DNA of 64,000 bases from UBA981 sp942490995 (GCA_942490995.1 CALOBG010000021.1:62001-126000), one strand, 5' to 3'; counted from the stretch's first letter, positions 27,153 to 36,848 are shown. Numbers and translations: made by a program. Notes: generated by a model from the sequence alone, not told the origin.

Positions 27153-27623
27153 TCAGGTGCCGGCCTTGCGCGCGGCCCACCACGCGTAATAGGCGTCGTT
27201 CGGCACCATCACGCGCGATACCGCGCTGCCGATACGCGCGCCGGCGTCATCCCGGATGGTGATGGCAAATTCGGCCATTTCGCCGCGTAAGCGGGTCAGT
27301 TCGACGGCCACGACGATAATGTCCCCAGGTAACACCGGCTTGCGCATCCGCTCCGGCGCAAACGTCAGTCCGAGCGAACCGTCGCCCGGCAGCTCGGTAC
27401 CGAACAGGCCGGTAATCGAAATCTGCACCAGCCCGCCGGGCACAATAATGTCGTTAACCGCGGGGAAACGCAGCCGTGCAGCCTCGACATCGTGGTGAAT
27501 GGCATTGCGATCACCGGCGAGCTGGCAGTATTGCGCGACCTGTTCGTGCGTAAACGTAAAGCGCGCCTCGTGTCTCATGCCGACTTCGAGCATCGGCGCG
27601 GTCAGGCAACGGGTTGCGGACAT
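27153..27623 (-). CDS. MaoC-like dehydratase
   Basis: A 156-residue single hot-dog domain protein. The motif YCQLAGDRNAIHHD is the hydratase signature (Asp and His of the active site), followed by GGLVQISITGLFG at the CoA-tunnel helix. The start is placed at the ATG at 27623, which has AAGGA about seven bases upstream; the frame stays open to 27881, but that part has no ribosome site and looks random. It sits just upstream of the LLM oxidoreductase gene and probably shares its transcript. Its substrate is unknown; the third or fourth MaoC-type protein in the window suggests specialised acyl-CoA chemistry. Confidence 0.85.
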   Translation of the reverse strand: MSATRCLTAPMLEVGMRHEARFTFTHEQVAQYCQLAGDRNAIHHDVEAARLRFPAVNDIIVPGGLVQISITGLFGTELPGDGSLGLTFAPERMRKPVLPGDIIVVAVELTRLRGEMAEFAITIRDDAGARIGSAVSRVMVPNDAYYAWWAARKAGT

Positions 27624-27955
27624 TCGGGATCCTTGGAATTTGCTGGAAACGGCCTCAGCGCGGCGTGGCGCCCGCGATTCTAGCGTGATTTGACCCTGCC
27701 ACGTCCGCCAGTCTGGAATTTCCTCAAACTTGCCAACGCCGCCCGGTGCACGGATCCTGAACCGATCGGTGCGAGGGCGGCACCTACTTCGTATACGCGG
27801 CGACGCCAGGCGCAGCGCCGGCACGGCTCCCCGCCGGGCGCGGTGGCGGTGAGGCATTGTAATGACCGCAGCGCTCGCCAATCATGCCCGCCAGCATTGG
27901 GCATCGCGAGACTTGACCTCGCTCACCGCTAATACAGCCGGAGCTCAGCAATACC
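27624..27955. other. divergent promoter region before the envelope transport operon
   Basis: About 330 nt without a convincing gene between the minus-strand MaoC gene and the plus-strand DUF1302 gene. TTGACC at 27913-27918 and TAATAC shortly after could belong to a promoter, but their spacing is too short to be convincing. Confidence 0.35.
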
Positions 27956-30283
27956 GTGGCATCGATTACCCAGCGCCGCTCCTGTCGTCACCATCGCGCC
28001 TCGGCGCCGTCACCGATCGTCGCCCTGGCGACCGTTTGTGCGCTCGCCACGCCGGCCGTGCATGGCGTCGACTGGAACATCAGCGGCTCCATACGACACG
28101 AGGTGGCCTACGGTTTCTCGAGCGACAACAACGAACTCAATCAGATGGGAAATCTGTTCAACGCGCGCATTACACCGCACTACACCCACGCCGGCTGGGG
28201 CAGCGGCAGCAACGCCACCGCGCCGACCACAACGTTCGTGAATGACGCTGGCACGCCGGGATTCTTTCAACAGGGCGCGCTTGCCGGACTCGCCCCGAAC
28301 CCCGGGCAGACCGATCTCAGGACCATCGCCGCCGGCGCCACGACCGCCTCACCGGTCAACTGCCGCTTCGGACATCTCAATGCCGTCGGCGCCGCCAGTC
28401 CCGGACTGGCCGGCGACGGCGGCTTTCGCGGCGTATTGTGTCCCAACGGCGGCGGCAGTGCGTTTGTGCCGGGCGCCGTTCCCGGCAGCGGTGCCGGCGT
28501 CAGCGCCCAGGGCGCGGCGCTCAACGACGAAATCAATTTCAACCTTTTCAACACTCGCTTCGAACTCGACGTGCAGGCCAGGATCACAAAAAATCTCGCC
28601 GCCTTCGTCAAATTTCGCGCCTATGTCGACGCCACCTCGGGCTTTACCGACGGGCACATCGACAACCTGTTCGAGAATCGCTACTGGGGTACGCGCAGCA
28701 GCATCGGCGAACTCGCCTCACGCCACGCGGTCATCGACCTGCCGGCGTTTTATATCGATTTCGATCATGGCCCGCTGTGGGTCCGTTTCGGCAATCAGAA
28801 TATCGCCTGGGGCGAAGCCTATTTTTTCCGCGTCATGGACGTCGCCAACGGACTCGATCTGCGCCGCCACCTGACCCTGGGTCCGGGCGGGGAAGAGTTC
28901 CAGGATCAACGGATCTCGTCGCCAACGCTGCGCTTGAGCTACACCCTGCCCAATAGTTGGGAGGTCGATGCGTTCGCGTCGCTGTTCTCGCCAACGATAC
29001 TGCCACCGCAGAATTCCGCCTACAGCCTGATCTCAAGCGGCACGACCCTTGACGAGCGCGCTGAATTCGACGACGCCGAAGGCGCTATCAACTATGGTCT
29101 GCGGCTGACGATGCCGCTCGACGAACACTTCACGCTGAACCTCATGTATACCAACCGACGCAACCCGGACGGGGTATTCCGCTACACCGAAGCACCGTTA
29201 CACAACGCCGGCCTGGCCAATACTTTCTGCGCGGGTGCTCACAACGATACCAACAACCTGCTCAGCAGTTTCGCCGGCGGCGCGCTGACTCCCGGCGGGC
29301 CGGTGCTGGCGGCCGGCCCGCTGCAGGGCGCGGTCGCCGCCTCCGGGCTCGAGCTGATGCCGACCGTCGTCGGCGGGGGTCATCAGAAACTCAATCACTG
29401 CGGATCGGCGATTGCACCCGATCCGTTTGCCGCCAACTCGACCGAATACTGGCATGCCATCGGACGCACCCGCCTCGATCCCATGAAAGCGCTGCGGGTT
29501 GCGATCGACGAGTGGCCGGCGACGCAATGGGCGACGCGTCAGATCTTCGGCTTCGGTCAGGAGTTCAACGTTGCCGACGCCCTGCGCACCATGGAAACCT
29601 TTCACAGCTACCTCGGTGGCTTTCGTCCGTGGGCGACGCGCGAATTCAAACGCGAGCATATTTTTGCCATCGGCGCGAACTACATTACCGAGGCCGACGA
29701 CCCCGGCTCGTTCTGGGATTCGGTGATTATCCGCGGTGAACTCGCGATCACGCCGAACAAGAAGTTTACCGATCTGGGTCTGAGCGCGGACTTTATCGAG
29801 GAGACGGAAATCGTATCCGCCCTGATCATCGAAAAATTCCACCGATTCTCCGACGCTTTCCCGGCCACCTATATGGTCTGGCAGTGGATGCACCGCGAAG
29901 CGTCGGACCTGTTCGGCCGCCACCTGAGCGGTACCGAATCGGTCCCGTTCTCGACTTTCGTCGATCCCGACAGTGGCGATTTTACTGCCGCTGCATTCGT
30001 CGACGGGGCGGCGGCGCCACGCGGATCAAGCGCCGCCGATTACGTCGTATTCGCATTCCAGCAGCCCTCGCGCAGCCTGCTGTGGCGACTGGACCTGGCA
30101 CTGCTGATCGACGTCGAGGGCGGTTACCTGATCCAACCCGGCGTGCGCTACCGACCCAGCGACCGCTGGCAGTGGGATGTCTATGCCAACGTTATCGAGG
30201 GTGGCGGTGACGACAACGACGACATCATGGAAAGCCTCGATTTCGCCGACGAACTGTTTGTGCGCGTGACTTACTTCTTTTAA
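27956..30283 (+). CDS. DUF1302 family outer membrane beta-barrel protein
   Basis: A 775-residue protein of the DUF1302 family. A basic N-terminus and hydrophobic segment (about 20-38, ending VHG) form the signal peptide. The mature part is rich in alternating aromatic strands and carries family stretches such as VRFGNQNIAWGEAYFFRVMDVANGLDLRRH and SSPTLRLSYTLPNSWEVDAFASLFSP. It ends in VRVTYFF, the C-terminal aromatic signal of outer membrane barrels. The family is linked to transport of sterols and other hydrophobic compounds across the outer membrane. It starts with GTG at 27956 and heads an operon with DUF1329, a LolA-like protein and an MMPL transporter. Confidence 0.88.
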   Translation: MASITQRRSCRHHRASAPSPIVALATVCALATPAVHGVDWNISGSIRHEVAYGFSSDNNELNQMGNLFNARITPHYTHAGWGSGSNATAPTTTFVNDAGTPGFFQQGALAGLAPNPGQTDLRTIAAGATTASPVNCRFGHLNAVGAASPGLAGDGGFRGVLCPNGGGSAFVPGAVPGSGAGVSAQGAALNDEINFNLFNTRFELDVQARITKNLAAFVKFRAYVDATSGFTDGHIDNLFENRYWGTRSSIGELASRHAVIDLPAFYIDFDHGPLWVRFGNQNIAWGEAYFFRVMDVANGLDLRRHLTLGPGGEEFQDQRISSPTLRLSYTLPNSWEVDAFASLFSPTILPPQNSAYSLISSGTTLDERAEFDDAEGAINYGLRLTMPLDEHFTLNLMYTNRRNPDGVFRYTEAPLHNAGLANTFCAGAHNDTNNLLSSFAGGALTPGGPVLAAGPLQGAVAASGLELMPTVVGGGHQKLNHCGSAIAPDPFAANSTEYWHAIGRTRLDPMKALRVAIDEWPATQWATRQIFGFGQEFNVADALRTMETFHSYLGGFRPWATREFKREHIFAIGANYITEADDPGSFWDSVIIRGELAITPNKKFTDLGLSADFIEETEIVSALIIEKFHRFSDAFPATYMVWQWMHREASDLFGRHLSGTESVPFSTFVDPDSGDFTAAAFVDGAAAPRGSSAADYVVFAFQQPSRSLLWRLDLALLIDVEGGYLIQPGVRYRPSDRWQWDVYANVIEGGGDDNDDIMESLDFADELFVRVTYFF

Positions 30284-30309
30284 CCGCCGTCCCGCGCGCG
30301 CTTACCGCC

Positions 30310-31692
30310 ATGCACATCCGCCGCTTCGATTTCGACTACAGCCGCAGGCATTTCCTCACCCGGGTTGCCAGCGCCGGCGCCGCCGGGGTCCTCGGCAGTG
30401 CGTGGGCGGCGGCCTGTCAGTCCGGCGACTTCGCGGGTGCCTATCCGCAGGAGCTGACCGACATCGAGGCCTTCACGGCCGGGCGCGTCAAGGTCGGGGA
30501 CATCATCGACCGCGACAATATCGAACTCGTACAGGACGTGGTCGATCCGCTTGTCTACCAGGAGGTCAAGCAGGACGGTCGCCGGTTTTTTATCCAGGCC
30601 GCGGACAATCACGTCGAAGCGATGTTTCCGCCCTACTTCCTCGATGCCACGCTGCGTAATCAGGGCGCGGCGGTGTTCGACGCTATCGGCAACGTCTATA
30701 CCCGCGACGGTCAGCCCTGGATCGGTGGCCTGCCTTTTCCGGACGCGCGCACCGGCAGCGAGGTCATCGCCAATATGACCCTGAGCTGGGGTCGGCACGA
30801 TAAGGCCATCTACGCTTTCCCGGCGGTGGTGATCGGCGCCGAGGGTGAAACCCAGTACGAATACGATTTTGTCTGGGCCGAGCAGCAATGCACCGGTCTG
30901 GTCCATCCTCGCGCCACGGCTCCGTACCTGGCCGGCTTCGCCGACAAAACACGCCTGCAGACAGTCTGGTTTACCCATACCAACGACGTCAAAGGCTCGG
31001 CGTTTCTCAGCATCTGGCACTACGACCAGCGCGAAATACCGGAACTGTTCGGCTACCTGCCAAACCTCAAGCGGGTCCGGCGCTTCCCGGCCAATCAGCG
31101 CTTCGAACCCTACATGCCGGGCCTGAACCTGTACCTGTCCGACGCCTGGGCGGCCGGCGATCCGATGCTGACCTGGGGCAACTACCGCATCATCCATCGC
31201 GGCCCCTACCTCGGTTCGGTACACCGCCAGTGGCGCCCGGAGCGCGACAACTGGAACCACCCGCTGGTCGGCGGCGCGGCGGACGAAAGCTACTTTTACG
31301 TGGGCAAATCCCTGATCCCGGAAGTGATCGTATTCGAGGCCGAGCCGACTGCTTATCCGCGCGCCCCGGTCAGCAAGCGGCGGGTGTTTGTCGACGCCCG
31401 CAACATGAGCGTCATCCAGGCACTGACTTACGATCGCTACGGCGAACTGTGGAAAGGGTTTGAATCCGGCGCCGGCCAAAGGCTGGCCGAGGGATACCAG
31501 GAGCTGAGCAGCGATGGCCGGCCGGAATGGAGTTTCAACTGGCTGATCAGCCACGACGTGCAGAGCAACCGGGTTACGCGCGTGCTGCAGGCGCAAACGT
31601 GCCGCGGGAACTGGCGCACCGAACTCGACCCGGACCTTGACCTGGTCAACAAGTATATGACCGAACAGGCGCTGCGACGTCTCGGCAGCTGA
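30310..31692 (+). CDS. DUF1329 family periplasmic protein
   Basis: A 460-residue protein with a twin-arginine leader (SRRHFLTRVASAGAAGVLGSAW), so export by Tat is likely. The mature part is a DUF1329 domain, a LolB-like or lipid-binding fold: YAFPAVVIGAEGE, RRFPANQRFEPYMPG, MLTWGNYRIIHRGPYLGSVH and RRVFVDARNMSVIQALTYDRYGELWKGFE are characteristic blocks. Proteins of this family travel with DUF1302 barrels and are thought to shuttle hydrophobic molecules in the periplasm. It starts 26 nt after the barrel gene, and its stop abuts the next start (TGAATG), so the operon is tightly packed. Confidence 0.88.
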   Translation: MHIRRFDFDYSRRHFLTRVASAGAAGVLGSAWAAACQSGDFAGAYPQELTDIEAFTAGRVKVGDIIDRDNIELVQDVVDPLVYQEVKQDGRRFFIQAADNHVEAMFPPYFLDATLRNQGAAVFDAIGNVYTRDGQPWIGGLPFPDARTGSEVIANMTLSWGRHDKAIYAFPAVVIGAEGETQYEYDFVWAEQQCTGLVHPRATAPYLAGFADKTRLQTVWFTHTNDVKGSAFLSIWHYDQREIPELFGYLPNLKRVRRFPANQRFEPYMPGLNLYLSDAWAAGDPMLTWGNYRIIHRGPYLGSVHRQWRPERDNWNHPLVGGAADESYFYVGKSLIPEVIVFEAEPTAYPRAPVSKRRVFVDARNMSVIQALTYDRYGELWKGFESGAGQRLAEGYQELSSDGRPEWSFNWLISHDVQSNRVTRVLQAQTCRGNWRTELDPDLDLVNKYMTEQALRRLGS

Positions 31693-32535
31693 ATGACGGT
31701 CACCCCGCCAACCCGCACAGGTGGTCTCATCGCAGCCCGGCGCGGGGCGCGGGTCATGATCATGCTTGCGCTGGCGACACCGTGCCTGCCGGCCGTGGTA
31801 CTCGCCGGTGCGCTGGAGGCGCTCGATGCCGATGTGCGGGCCTGCGCGGAACGCGCCCTGCCGCGCCTGAGCATGGTGCAAAAGCAGGCGGTCAAGGTGA
31901 TCAGCGACGACGGCTGGGTGCGGTCGTCGTCGCGCACCATGTACTGGAAACGCTTTGCCGACGAAACCGTCAAGATGCTGTTCGTGGTCGACAAGCCGCT
32001 CGCCGAAGCCGGCCTGAAAGTGCTCATCAGCAAGCACCGCGACCATGACCCGGTGATCCACGTCTACACGCCCGACACCCGTCGCGCTCGGCGCCTGGTC
32101 GGCAGCGGCGCGTCAAATTCCGTGCTCGGCACCGATCTGACCTACGAAGACGCGCTGCATTTCGACACCGTCTTCAGCGCGGCCACGACCCGGCGTCTCG
32201 ACGATACCCTGCTCGACGGCCACCCGGCCATGCTGCTCGAAACCAGGCCCGGCGACGAAAGCCCGGCCTACTCGGTGATCCGGACGTTCATCGACCGCGC
32301 CACCTGCGTGCCGCTGAAGGCCGAATTTTTTGGACCCAATGGCTCGCTCGACAAGACCCTGAGCACGACGCGCGCCTCGATCCGCATGGTCAACGGCCAT
32401 GCGATCCCGACTGAGAGCGTGATGGTCAATCACAAGCACCGCTCGCGCAGCGAATTCACGGTGTCCGCGATCGAGGTCGATGTCGAACTGCGTGACCAGA
32501 TGTTTACCCTGGCCGAAATCAGGAAAGGTCACTAG
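31693..32535 (+). CDS. LolA-like outer membrane lipoprotein-sorting-type periplasmic protein
   Basis: A 280-residue protein of the LolA-like family that accompanies MMPL/RND lipid exporters. A hydrophobic stretch near residues 21-39 (MIMLALATPCLPAVVLAG) looks like a signal peptide. The mature part has the pattern of a half-open barrel: TMYWKRFADETVKMLFVVDKP, AGLKVLISKHRD, HVYTPDTRRARRLVGS and SVLGTDLTYEDALHF, the last being typical of this family. It probably carries a lipid between the inner and outer membrane. The start at 31693 directly follows the DUF1329 stop; a start at the internal Met at 31756 is also possible. Confidence 0.85.
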   Translation: MTVTPPTRTGGLIAARRGARVMIMLALATPCLPAVVLAGALEALDADVRACAERALPRLSMVQKQAVKVISDDGWVRSSSRTMYWKRFADETVKMLFVVDKPLAEAGLKVLISKHRDHDPVIHVYTPDTRRARRLVGSGASNSVLGTDLTYEDALHFDTVFSAATTRRLDDTLLDGHPAMLLETRPGDESPAYSVIRTFIDRATCVPLKAEFFGPNGSLDKTLSTTRASIRMVNGHAIPTESVMVNHKHRSRSEFTVSAIEVDVELRDQMFTLAEIRKGH

Positions 32536-32543
32536 CCGCCGTC

Positions 32544-34835
32544 GTGCCGGGTCATTTCACGGATATCGTCGTCAGGCACCCGCGACTCGTGATCGCCTGC
32601 GTAGTGGCGCTGTGCCTGGCCGCGAGTGCGCGCCTGATCGATTTTCGCGCATTCGAACCGCGTTTCGATGTCGACCCGTCGATGGCGTCATTGTTGCCAC
32701 GCAGCGGCCCTGCGCTCGAGACCTACCTGCGCACCCAGCACCAGTTCAACGATGACGACCTGCTGTTGGTCGCCTGGATCGACGACGACCTGTTCACCAG
32801 CGCACGGCTCGCCGCACTGAAGGCGTTGACCCAGGCGCTCGAACGCCTGCCCGACGTGGTGGCGGTCGAAAGCCTGGCCCGGATCAGCGATATTCGCATC
32901 AGCACAGAACAGACCCGTATCGATCCGTTCCTGCGTCACGTTCCCGACACTGCCGATGAACTGGCGGCGCTGCGCAGCCGCGCGCTCGCCAACCCGCTGG
33001 TGCGAGGGCGCTTGCTGAGCGATGACGGGCGTGCCGCGCTGCTGGCCGTCCATTTCACCCCCGGTCTCTCCAGCGCCGAATTGACCGAACGGGTAGATGC
33101 CGTGCGCCGCGCGTCGCGTGCCGGCGCCGGCGGCATCGAGCAGTTCGTCTCCGGTCCGTTACTGGTGCGTCTCGAAATCAGTCGTATCCTGCTCCGCGAT
33201 TTGTACCGTGTCATGCCGCTGGCGGTGTGCGCCACCCTGCTGGTCGCGTTAATCGGCTTTGGTTCGCTGCGCGGCGTGGTGCTGCCGATGTTCGGCAACC
33301 TCGCCGCCGCCCTGGTCACCCTGGCGGTATTCGTCAGCGCCGGCCATGGTCTCAATTTCGTGACCGTGATCCTGCCACCGGTGATTTACGTGGTCGGCTT
33401 CGCTTACGCGATCCACGTGGTCAGCGAATTCGATCGCCACTTTGACCGCAGCACCTCGCGTGCCGCGGCGACCCGCACCGCGCTCAGGGAAGTGTGGCTG
33501 CCGCTGACCCTGACCGCGGCGACAACTGCCATCGCATTCGCCGCGCTCGGCTTCAGCGCGATCGATTCGATCCGCACCTTCGGGCGGTACGCGGCGCTCG
33601 GCGTGGTGCTCGCCTGGATCGGCGCTTTGAGCGTAGTACCGGCCGGGCTGGTACTGTTGCGGGGTGCGCCGTGCCGGCCACCGCGGTTACTGCGCGTCGC
33701 CAGCTGCGCCGCGACACTGGCGCGCGTCGCGCTCGCTTACCGGCGCACGATCCTGCTTGCCGCCACCGTGGTTGCGATCGGCGCCGCGCTGGCCTCGCTC
33801 GCCATCCGTGTCGATACCCAGGTGCTGCGCAATTTCGGTCCGCACACGACCGTGCAGCAACACTTTCAGCGCGTCGCCGAAATTTTTGCCGGGCCAGTAC
33901 CCATGCGCATCGTCATCGATGGCGAGCCCGACGCGTTCAAAGACCCGCGCAATCTGCGCGCGGTGGCGGCGCTCGCGCGGTGGCTGAAAGCAGATCCCGA
34001 AATTGGCGGCGTCTACGCACTGAGCGATTATGTCGCGCTGCTGAACCAGGCCATTGCGCCGGAATCGGCGGCCTTGGATCCCTTGCCGGACGCCGCCCGT
34101 ATGGTCAACCACCTGCTGCTCGTCGGCGGCAGTCACGACGCCGGCACTTTCGTCAACCCGGCTTATTCCTCGACCCTGCTCCACCTGCGCACCAGCGCCC
34201 TGTCGACCGCGGCGGTCAACGACCTCGCGCGTCGCATTACCGTACGACTCGCCGAGTTGCCGGGGTCGCTGCGCGCCGAGGTCACGGGCACGTCCTACCT
34301 CATCGCCCGCACGGTCGACGACATCACTCGCGGCCAGGTTGCGAGTCTCGGTTTCGCGCTGCTGGTGGTGTTCGCGTTCCTGTCGTTGCTGTTCGGCTCG
34401 TTACGGATCGGATTACTCGCGCTGGTTCCGAACGCGCTGCCGGTAGTGGTGTATTTCGGCCTGCTCGGTATCAGCGGCATCCCGCTCAACCTGACGACCA
34501 GCCTGGTCGCCTGTGCAGTGTTCGGCATCGCGATCGACGACAGCGTGCACTTCCTCTCGCGCTTCGCCATCGAATCGCACCGCCACGACGACCCGCAGCG
34601 CGCAATGACCGTAACGATGGCGACCATCCTGCGACCGGTGACGCTGACCACCGCCGCCCTGTGCGCGGGCTTCGTTGCGCTCTGTGCCGGCGAACTGCGG
34701 GCTCAGGCGGAGTTCGGCATGCTTGCCGCGGCAACCCTGGGTTGTGCCTGGCTGGTCGATATCACGTTTACGCCGGCACTGTGCTGCCGCCTGCGCGTAC
34801 GTCCGATCTGGGCGCGCCGCTCGCTGCCAGGCTGA
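32544..34835 (+). CDS. MMPL/RND family transporter
   Basis: A 763-residue inner-membrane protein with the RND/MMPL double layout: TM1 near residues 13-29, a large periplasmic loop with SMASLLPRSGPALETYLRTQ, a first TM bundle (about 225-375), a second loop and a second TM bundle (about 605-750). The motif GIAIDDSVHFLSRFA in the second half is the SDxxxYH-like GxxxDD site that carries protons. It exports or imports lipids, sterols or similar compounds with the periplasmic and barrel partners encoded upstream. The start is GTG at 32544, eight bases after the LolA-like gene stop. It closes a four-gene operon. Confidence 0.9.
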   Translation: MPGHFTDIVVRHPRLVIACVVALCLAASARLIDFRAFEPRFDVDPSMASLLPRSGPALETYLRTQHQFNDDDLLLVAWIDDDLFTSARLAALKALTQALERLPDVVAVESLARISDIRISTEQTRIDPFLRHVPDTADELAALRSRALANPLVRGRLLSDDGRAALLAVHFTPGLSSAELTERVDAVRRASRAGAGGIEQFVSGPLLVRLEISRILLRDLYRVMPLAVCATLLVALIGFGSLRGVVLPMFGNLAAALVTLAVFVSAGHGLNFVTVILPPVIYVVGFAYAIHVVSEFDRHFDRSTSRAAATRTALREVWLPLTLTAATTAIAFAALGFSAIDSIRTFGRYAALGVVLAWIGALSVVPAGLVLLRGAPCRPPRLLRVASCAATLARVALAYRRTILLAATVVAIGAALASLAIRVDTQVLRNFGPHTTVQQHFQRVAEIFAGPVPMRIVIDGEPDAFKDPRNLRAVAALARWLKADPEIGGVYALSDYVALLNQAIAPESAALDPLPDAARMVNHLLLVGGSHDAGTFVNPAYSSTLLHLRTSALSTAAVNDLARRITVRLAELPGSLRAEVTGTSYLIARTVDDITRGQVASLGFALLVVFAFLSLLFGSLRIGLLALVPNALPVVVYFGLLGISGIPLNLTTSLVACAVFGIAIDDSVHFLSRFAIESHRHDDPQRAMTVTMATILRPVTLTTAALCAGFVALCAGELRAQAEFGMLAAATLGCAWLVDITFTPALCCRLRVRPIWARRSLPG

Positions 34836-34851
34836 GCGGCGCGCAAGTCGC

Positions 34852-35118
34852 TCAGCCGACCACCGCTCGGGCCGGCACGCGGTAGGCGGTGTCCACATCA
34901 AGGGTCTCGAATTGCCCTTCTCCAATGCAGGTCGGACGCCAGTGGTGCAGGGCGCGCTCGACGGTTTCGATATAACGGCTGTCGACCGCCGCGCCGCGCA
35001 TGGCGCCGGCCATGACCTGGCGCAGGGCGAAACGTTCGATGGTTTCATAGCCGTCGATATTGGCCAGGGCGGCACGGACCTGGCGGTGCAGTTGCGGGCT
35101 GATGAGGCGCTTGGCCAT
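34852..35118 (-). CDS. small hypothetical protein
   Basis: An 88-residue protein that I do not recognise. The start ATG has GGAGATCC upstream at good spacing, which supports it as a real gene. It is mildly basic at the N-terminus (MAKRLISPQLHRQVR), probably mostly helical, with two cysteine-poor halves and no transmembrane segment, signal peptide or nucleic-acid-binding motif. It is convergent with the MMPL gene (17-nt gap) and divergent from the gamma-glutamyltransferase gene, sharing a promoter region that holds the palindrome TTGACCAGGGTCAA. A regulator is possible but unsupported. Confidence 0.6.
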   Translation of the reverse strand: MAKRLISPQLHRQVRAALANIDGYETIERFALRQVMAGAMRGAAVDSRYIETVERALHHWRPTCIGEGQFETLDVDTAYRVPARAVVG

Positions 35119-35168
35119 GGCTGGATCTCCGTTTCCGGCCCAGCATAGGCCGTGCCCGGGGTCGAATT

Positions 35169-35182
35169 TTGACCAGGGTCAA
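35169..35182. promoter_or_regulatory. perfect 14-bp palindrome, possible operator
   Basis: TTGACC-AG-GGTCAA is a perfect inverted repeat in the 164-nt divergent region between the small hypothetical gene and the gamma-glutamyltransferase gene. A TATACT at 35227-35232 could be a -10 for the latter. Its position fits an operator controlling one or both genes. Confidence 0.4.
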
Positions 35183-35282
35183 CCGACGTGCAGGACGCTC
35201 GCGCCGGCTATTTCGGTGGCGCTGGTTATACTGCGCCACGGCCCTGCCTCCGCGGGGCGCGAATGTGCTCGCCGAGGACGCG

Positions 35283-36848
35283 ATGATCGACCCCAAGCTG
35301 CCCTACCACTCTCAACGCGCGCCGGTATGCGCCGATAACCTTGTCGCGACGTCCCAGCCGCTGGCCACGCAGGCCGGCCTCGAAGCCCTGCGACGCGGTG
35401 GCAACGCGGTGGACGCGGCGCTCTGCGCCGCGATTACCCTGACCATTGTCGAGCCCAGCGGCAACGGCATCGGCGGTGACGCTTTCGCTCTCCTGTGGGA
35501 CGGCAGCGAAGTGGTCGGCCTGAACGGCTCCGGACGCGCGCCGGCGGCGTGGACGCCGGCGTACTTCGCCGGCACCGCATCGCTACCGCTCTACGGCTGG
35601 GACGCGGTGACGGTGCCGGGCGCCGTCAGCACCTGGGTTGCGCTGTCCGAACGCTACGGCAAGCTGCCGTTTGAAAGCCTGTTCGAACGCGCCATTCATT
35701 ACGCCGAAAACGGTTTCCAGGTCGGACCGCGCACCGCCTGGTTGTGGCAACACCACCCGGCCGAATACCTGGACTACCCCGATTTCGCCGCCCATTTCCT
35801 GCCCGCGCCGGCCGCCGGCCAGCGCGTTCGGCGGCCGCACGCGGCGGAAACCCTGCGCCTGATCGCGGCGACCCGTGGCGAGGCGTTTTACCGTGGTGTC
35901 CTGGCCGAGCGTATCGAGCAGGCGGCGCGCGCCGGCGGTGGCGCGCTGCGCGCAAGCGATCTGGATGCGCATCGCTGTGACTGGGTCGAGCCGATCACCC
36001 AGCGCTACCGCGATGTCCTGGCCCACGAAATCCCGCCCAACGGACAGGGCCTGGCAGCGCTGATCGCGCTCGGCATCCTCGCCTGTTTCGATCCGCCGCC
36101 GCTGGACAGCACCGATGCCGTTCACCTTCAGATCGAAGCCATGAAAATCGCCCTGCGCGCCGCCGCCGACCACATCGCCGACAGCGCCGCCATGCAGACC
36201 CCGGTGGCCGCGCTGCTTGACCCGACCTCGCTGGCGCGCGCCGCGGCCGGCATCGGTCGAAACGCCAGCACCGGTGTGCCTACCGCACTGCCGAGCAATC
36301 CCGATACCGTCTACCTGAGTTGCGCCGACAGCGCCGGTATGATGGTGTCGTTCATCCAGTCGAACTTTCATACCTTCGGGTCCGGCATCGTCATTCCGGA
36401 CAGCGGCATCGCCATGCACAATCGCGGCTGCGGTTTCTCCCTGCTCTCCGGCCACCCCAACCAGGTCGGGCCCGGCAAACGACCGTTTCACACCATCATC
36501 CCGGCTTTTATTACCGCCGACGGTGAGCCGCTGGCCAGCTTTGGCGTGATGGGCGGGCCGATGCAGGCGCAGGGGCATGTACAGATGATCACGCGACTCG
36601 TCGACTACGGACAAAACCCGCAGGCCGCCAGCGATGCGCCACGCTGGCAGGTCAAAGACGACCTGAGCGTGCTCCTTGAACCGGGCTTCTCCGAGTCGGT
36701 GGCCAGCGAGCTCGCCGCACGCGGGCACCGCGTTGAACGCGCCAAATCCGATCGCGCCTTTGGCGGCGCGCAGCTGATCGTAAAAACCGCGGACGGCTAC
36801 GTGGGCGGCTCGGACCACCGCAAGGACGGCCAGGCGGCGGGCTACTGA
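35283..36848 (+). CDS. gamma-glutamyltransferase family protein
   Basis: A 521-residue Ntn-hydrolase of the gamma-glutamyltranspeptidase family. The N-terminal region ATSQPLATQAGLEALRRGGNAVDAALCAAITLTIVEPSGNGIGGDAF is diagnostic. The predicted autocleavage site places the new N-terminal Thr342 in NPDTVYLSCADSAG, giving large and small chains. No signal peptide is evident, in contrast to secreted Ggt, so a cytoplasmic paralogue that acts on other substrates (acylase or oxamate-type) is possible. Start ATG 35283 follows GAGGAC; a longer frame from 35169 overlaps the palindrome and lacks a ribosome site. Confidence 0.87.
   Translation: MIDPKLPYHSQRAPVCADNLVATSQPLATQAGLEALRRGGNAVDAALCAAITLTIVEPSGNGIGGDAFALLWDGSEVVGLNGSGRAPAAWTPAYFAGTASLPLYGWDAVTVPGAVSTWVALSERYGKLPFESLFERAIHYAENGFQVGPRTAWLWQHHPAEYLDYPDFAAHFLPAPAAGQRVRRPHAAETLRLIAATRGEAFYRGVLAERIEQAARAGGGALRASDLDAHRCDWVEPITQRYRDVLAHEIPPNGQGLAALIALGILACFDPPPLDSTDAVHLQIEAMKIALRAAADHIADSAAMQTPVAALLDPTSLARAAAGIGRNASTGVPTALPSNPDTVYLSCADSAGMMVSFIQSNFHTFGSGIVIPDSGIAMHNRGCGFSLLSGHPNQVGPGKRPFHTIIPAFITADGEPLASFGVMGGPMQAQGHVQMITRLVDYGQNPQAASDAPRWQVKDDLSVLLEPGFSESVASELAARGHRVERAKSDRAFGGAQLIVKTADGYVGGSDHRKDGQAAGY

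Noticed and set aside
30280..32061. Long antisense open frame (593 codons) opposite the DUF1329 and LolA-like genes
   Set aside because: A high-GC shadow frame: it has no recognisable domain and the sense strand encodes two well-supported proteins.
35583..36818. Antisense open frame opposite the gamma-glutamyltransferase-like gene
   Set aside because: No motifs or ribosome site; the opposite strand has a complete family signature.
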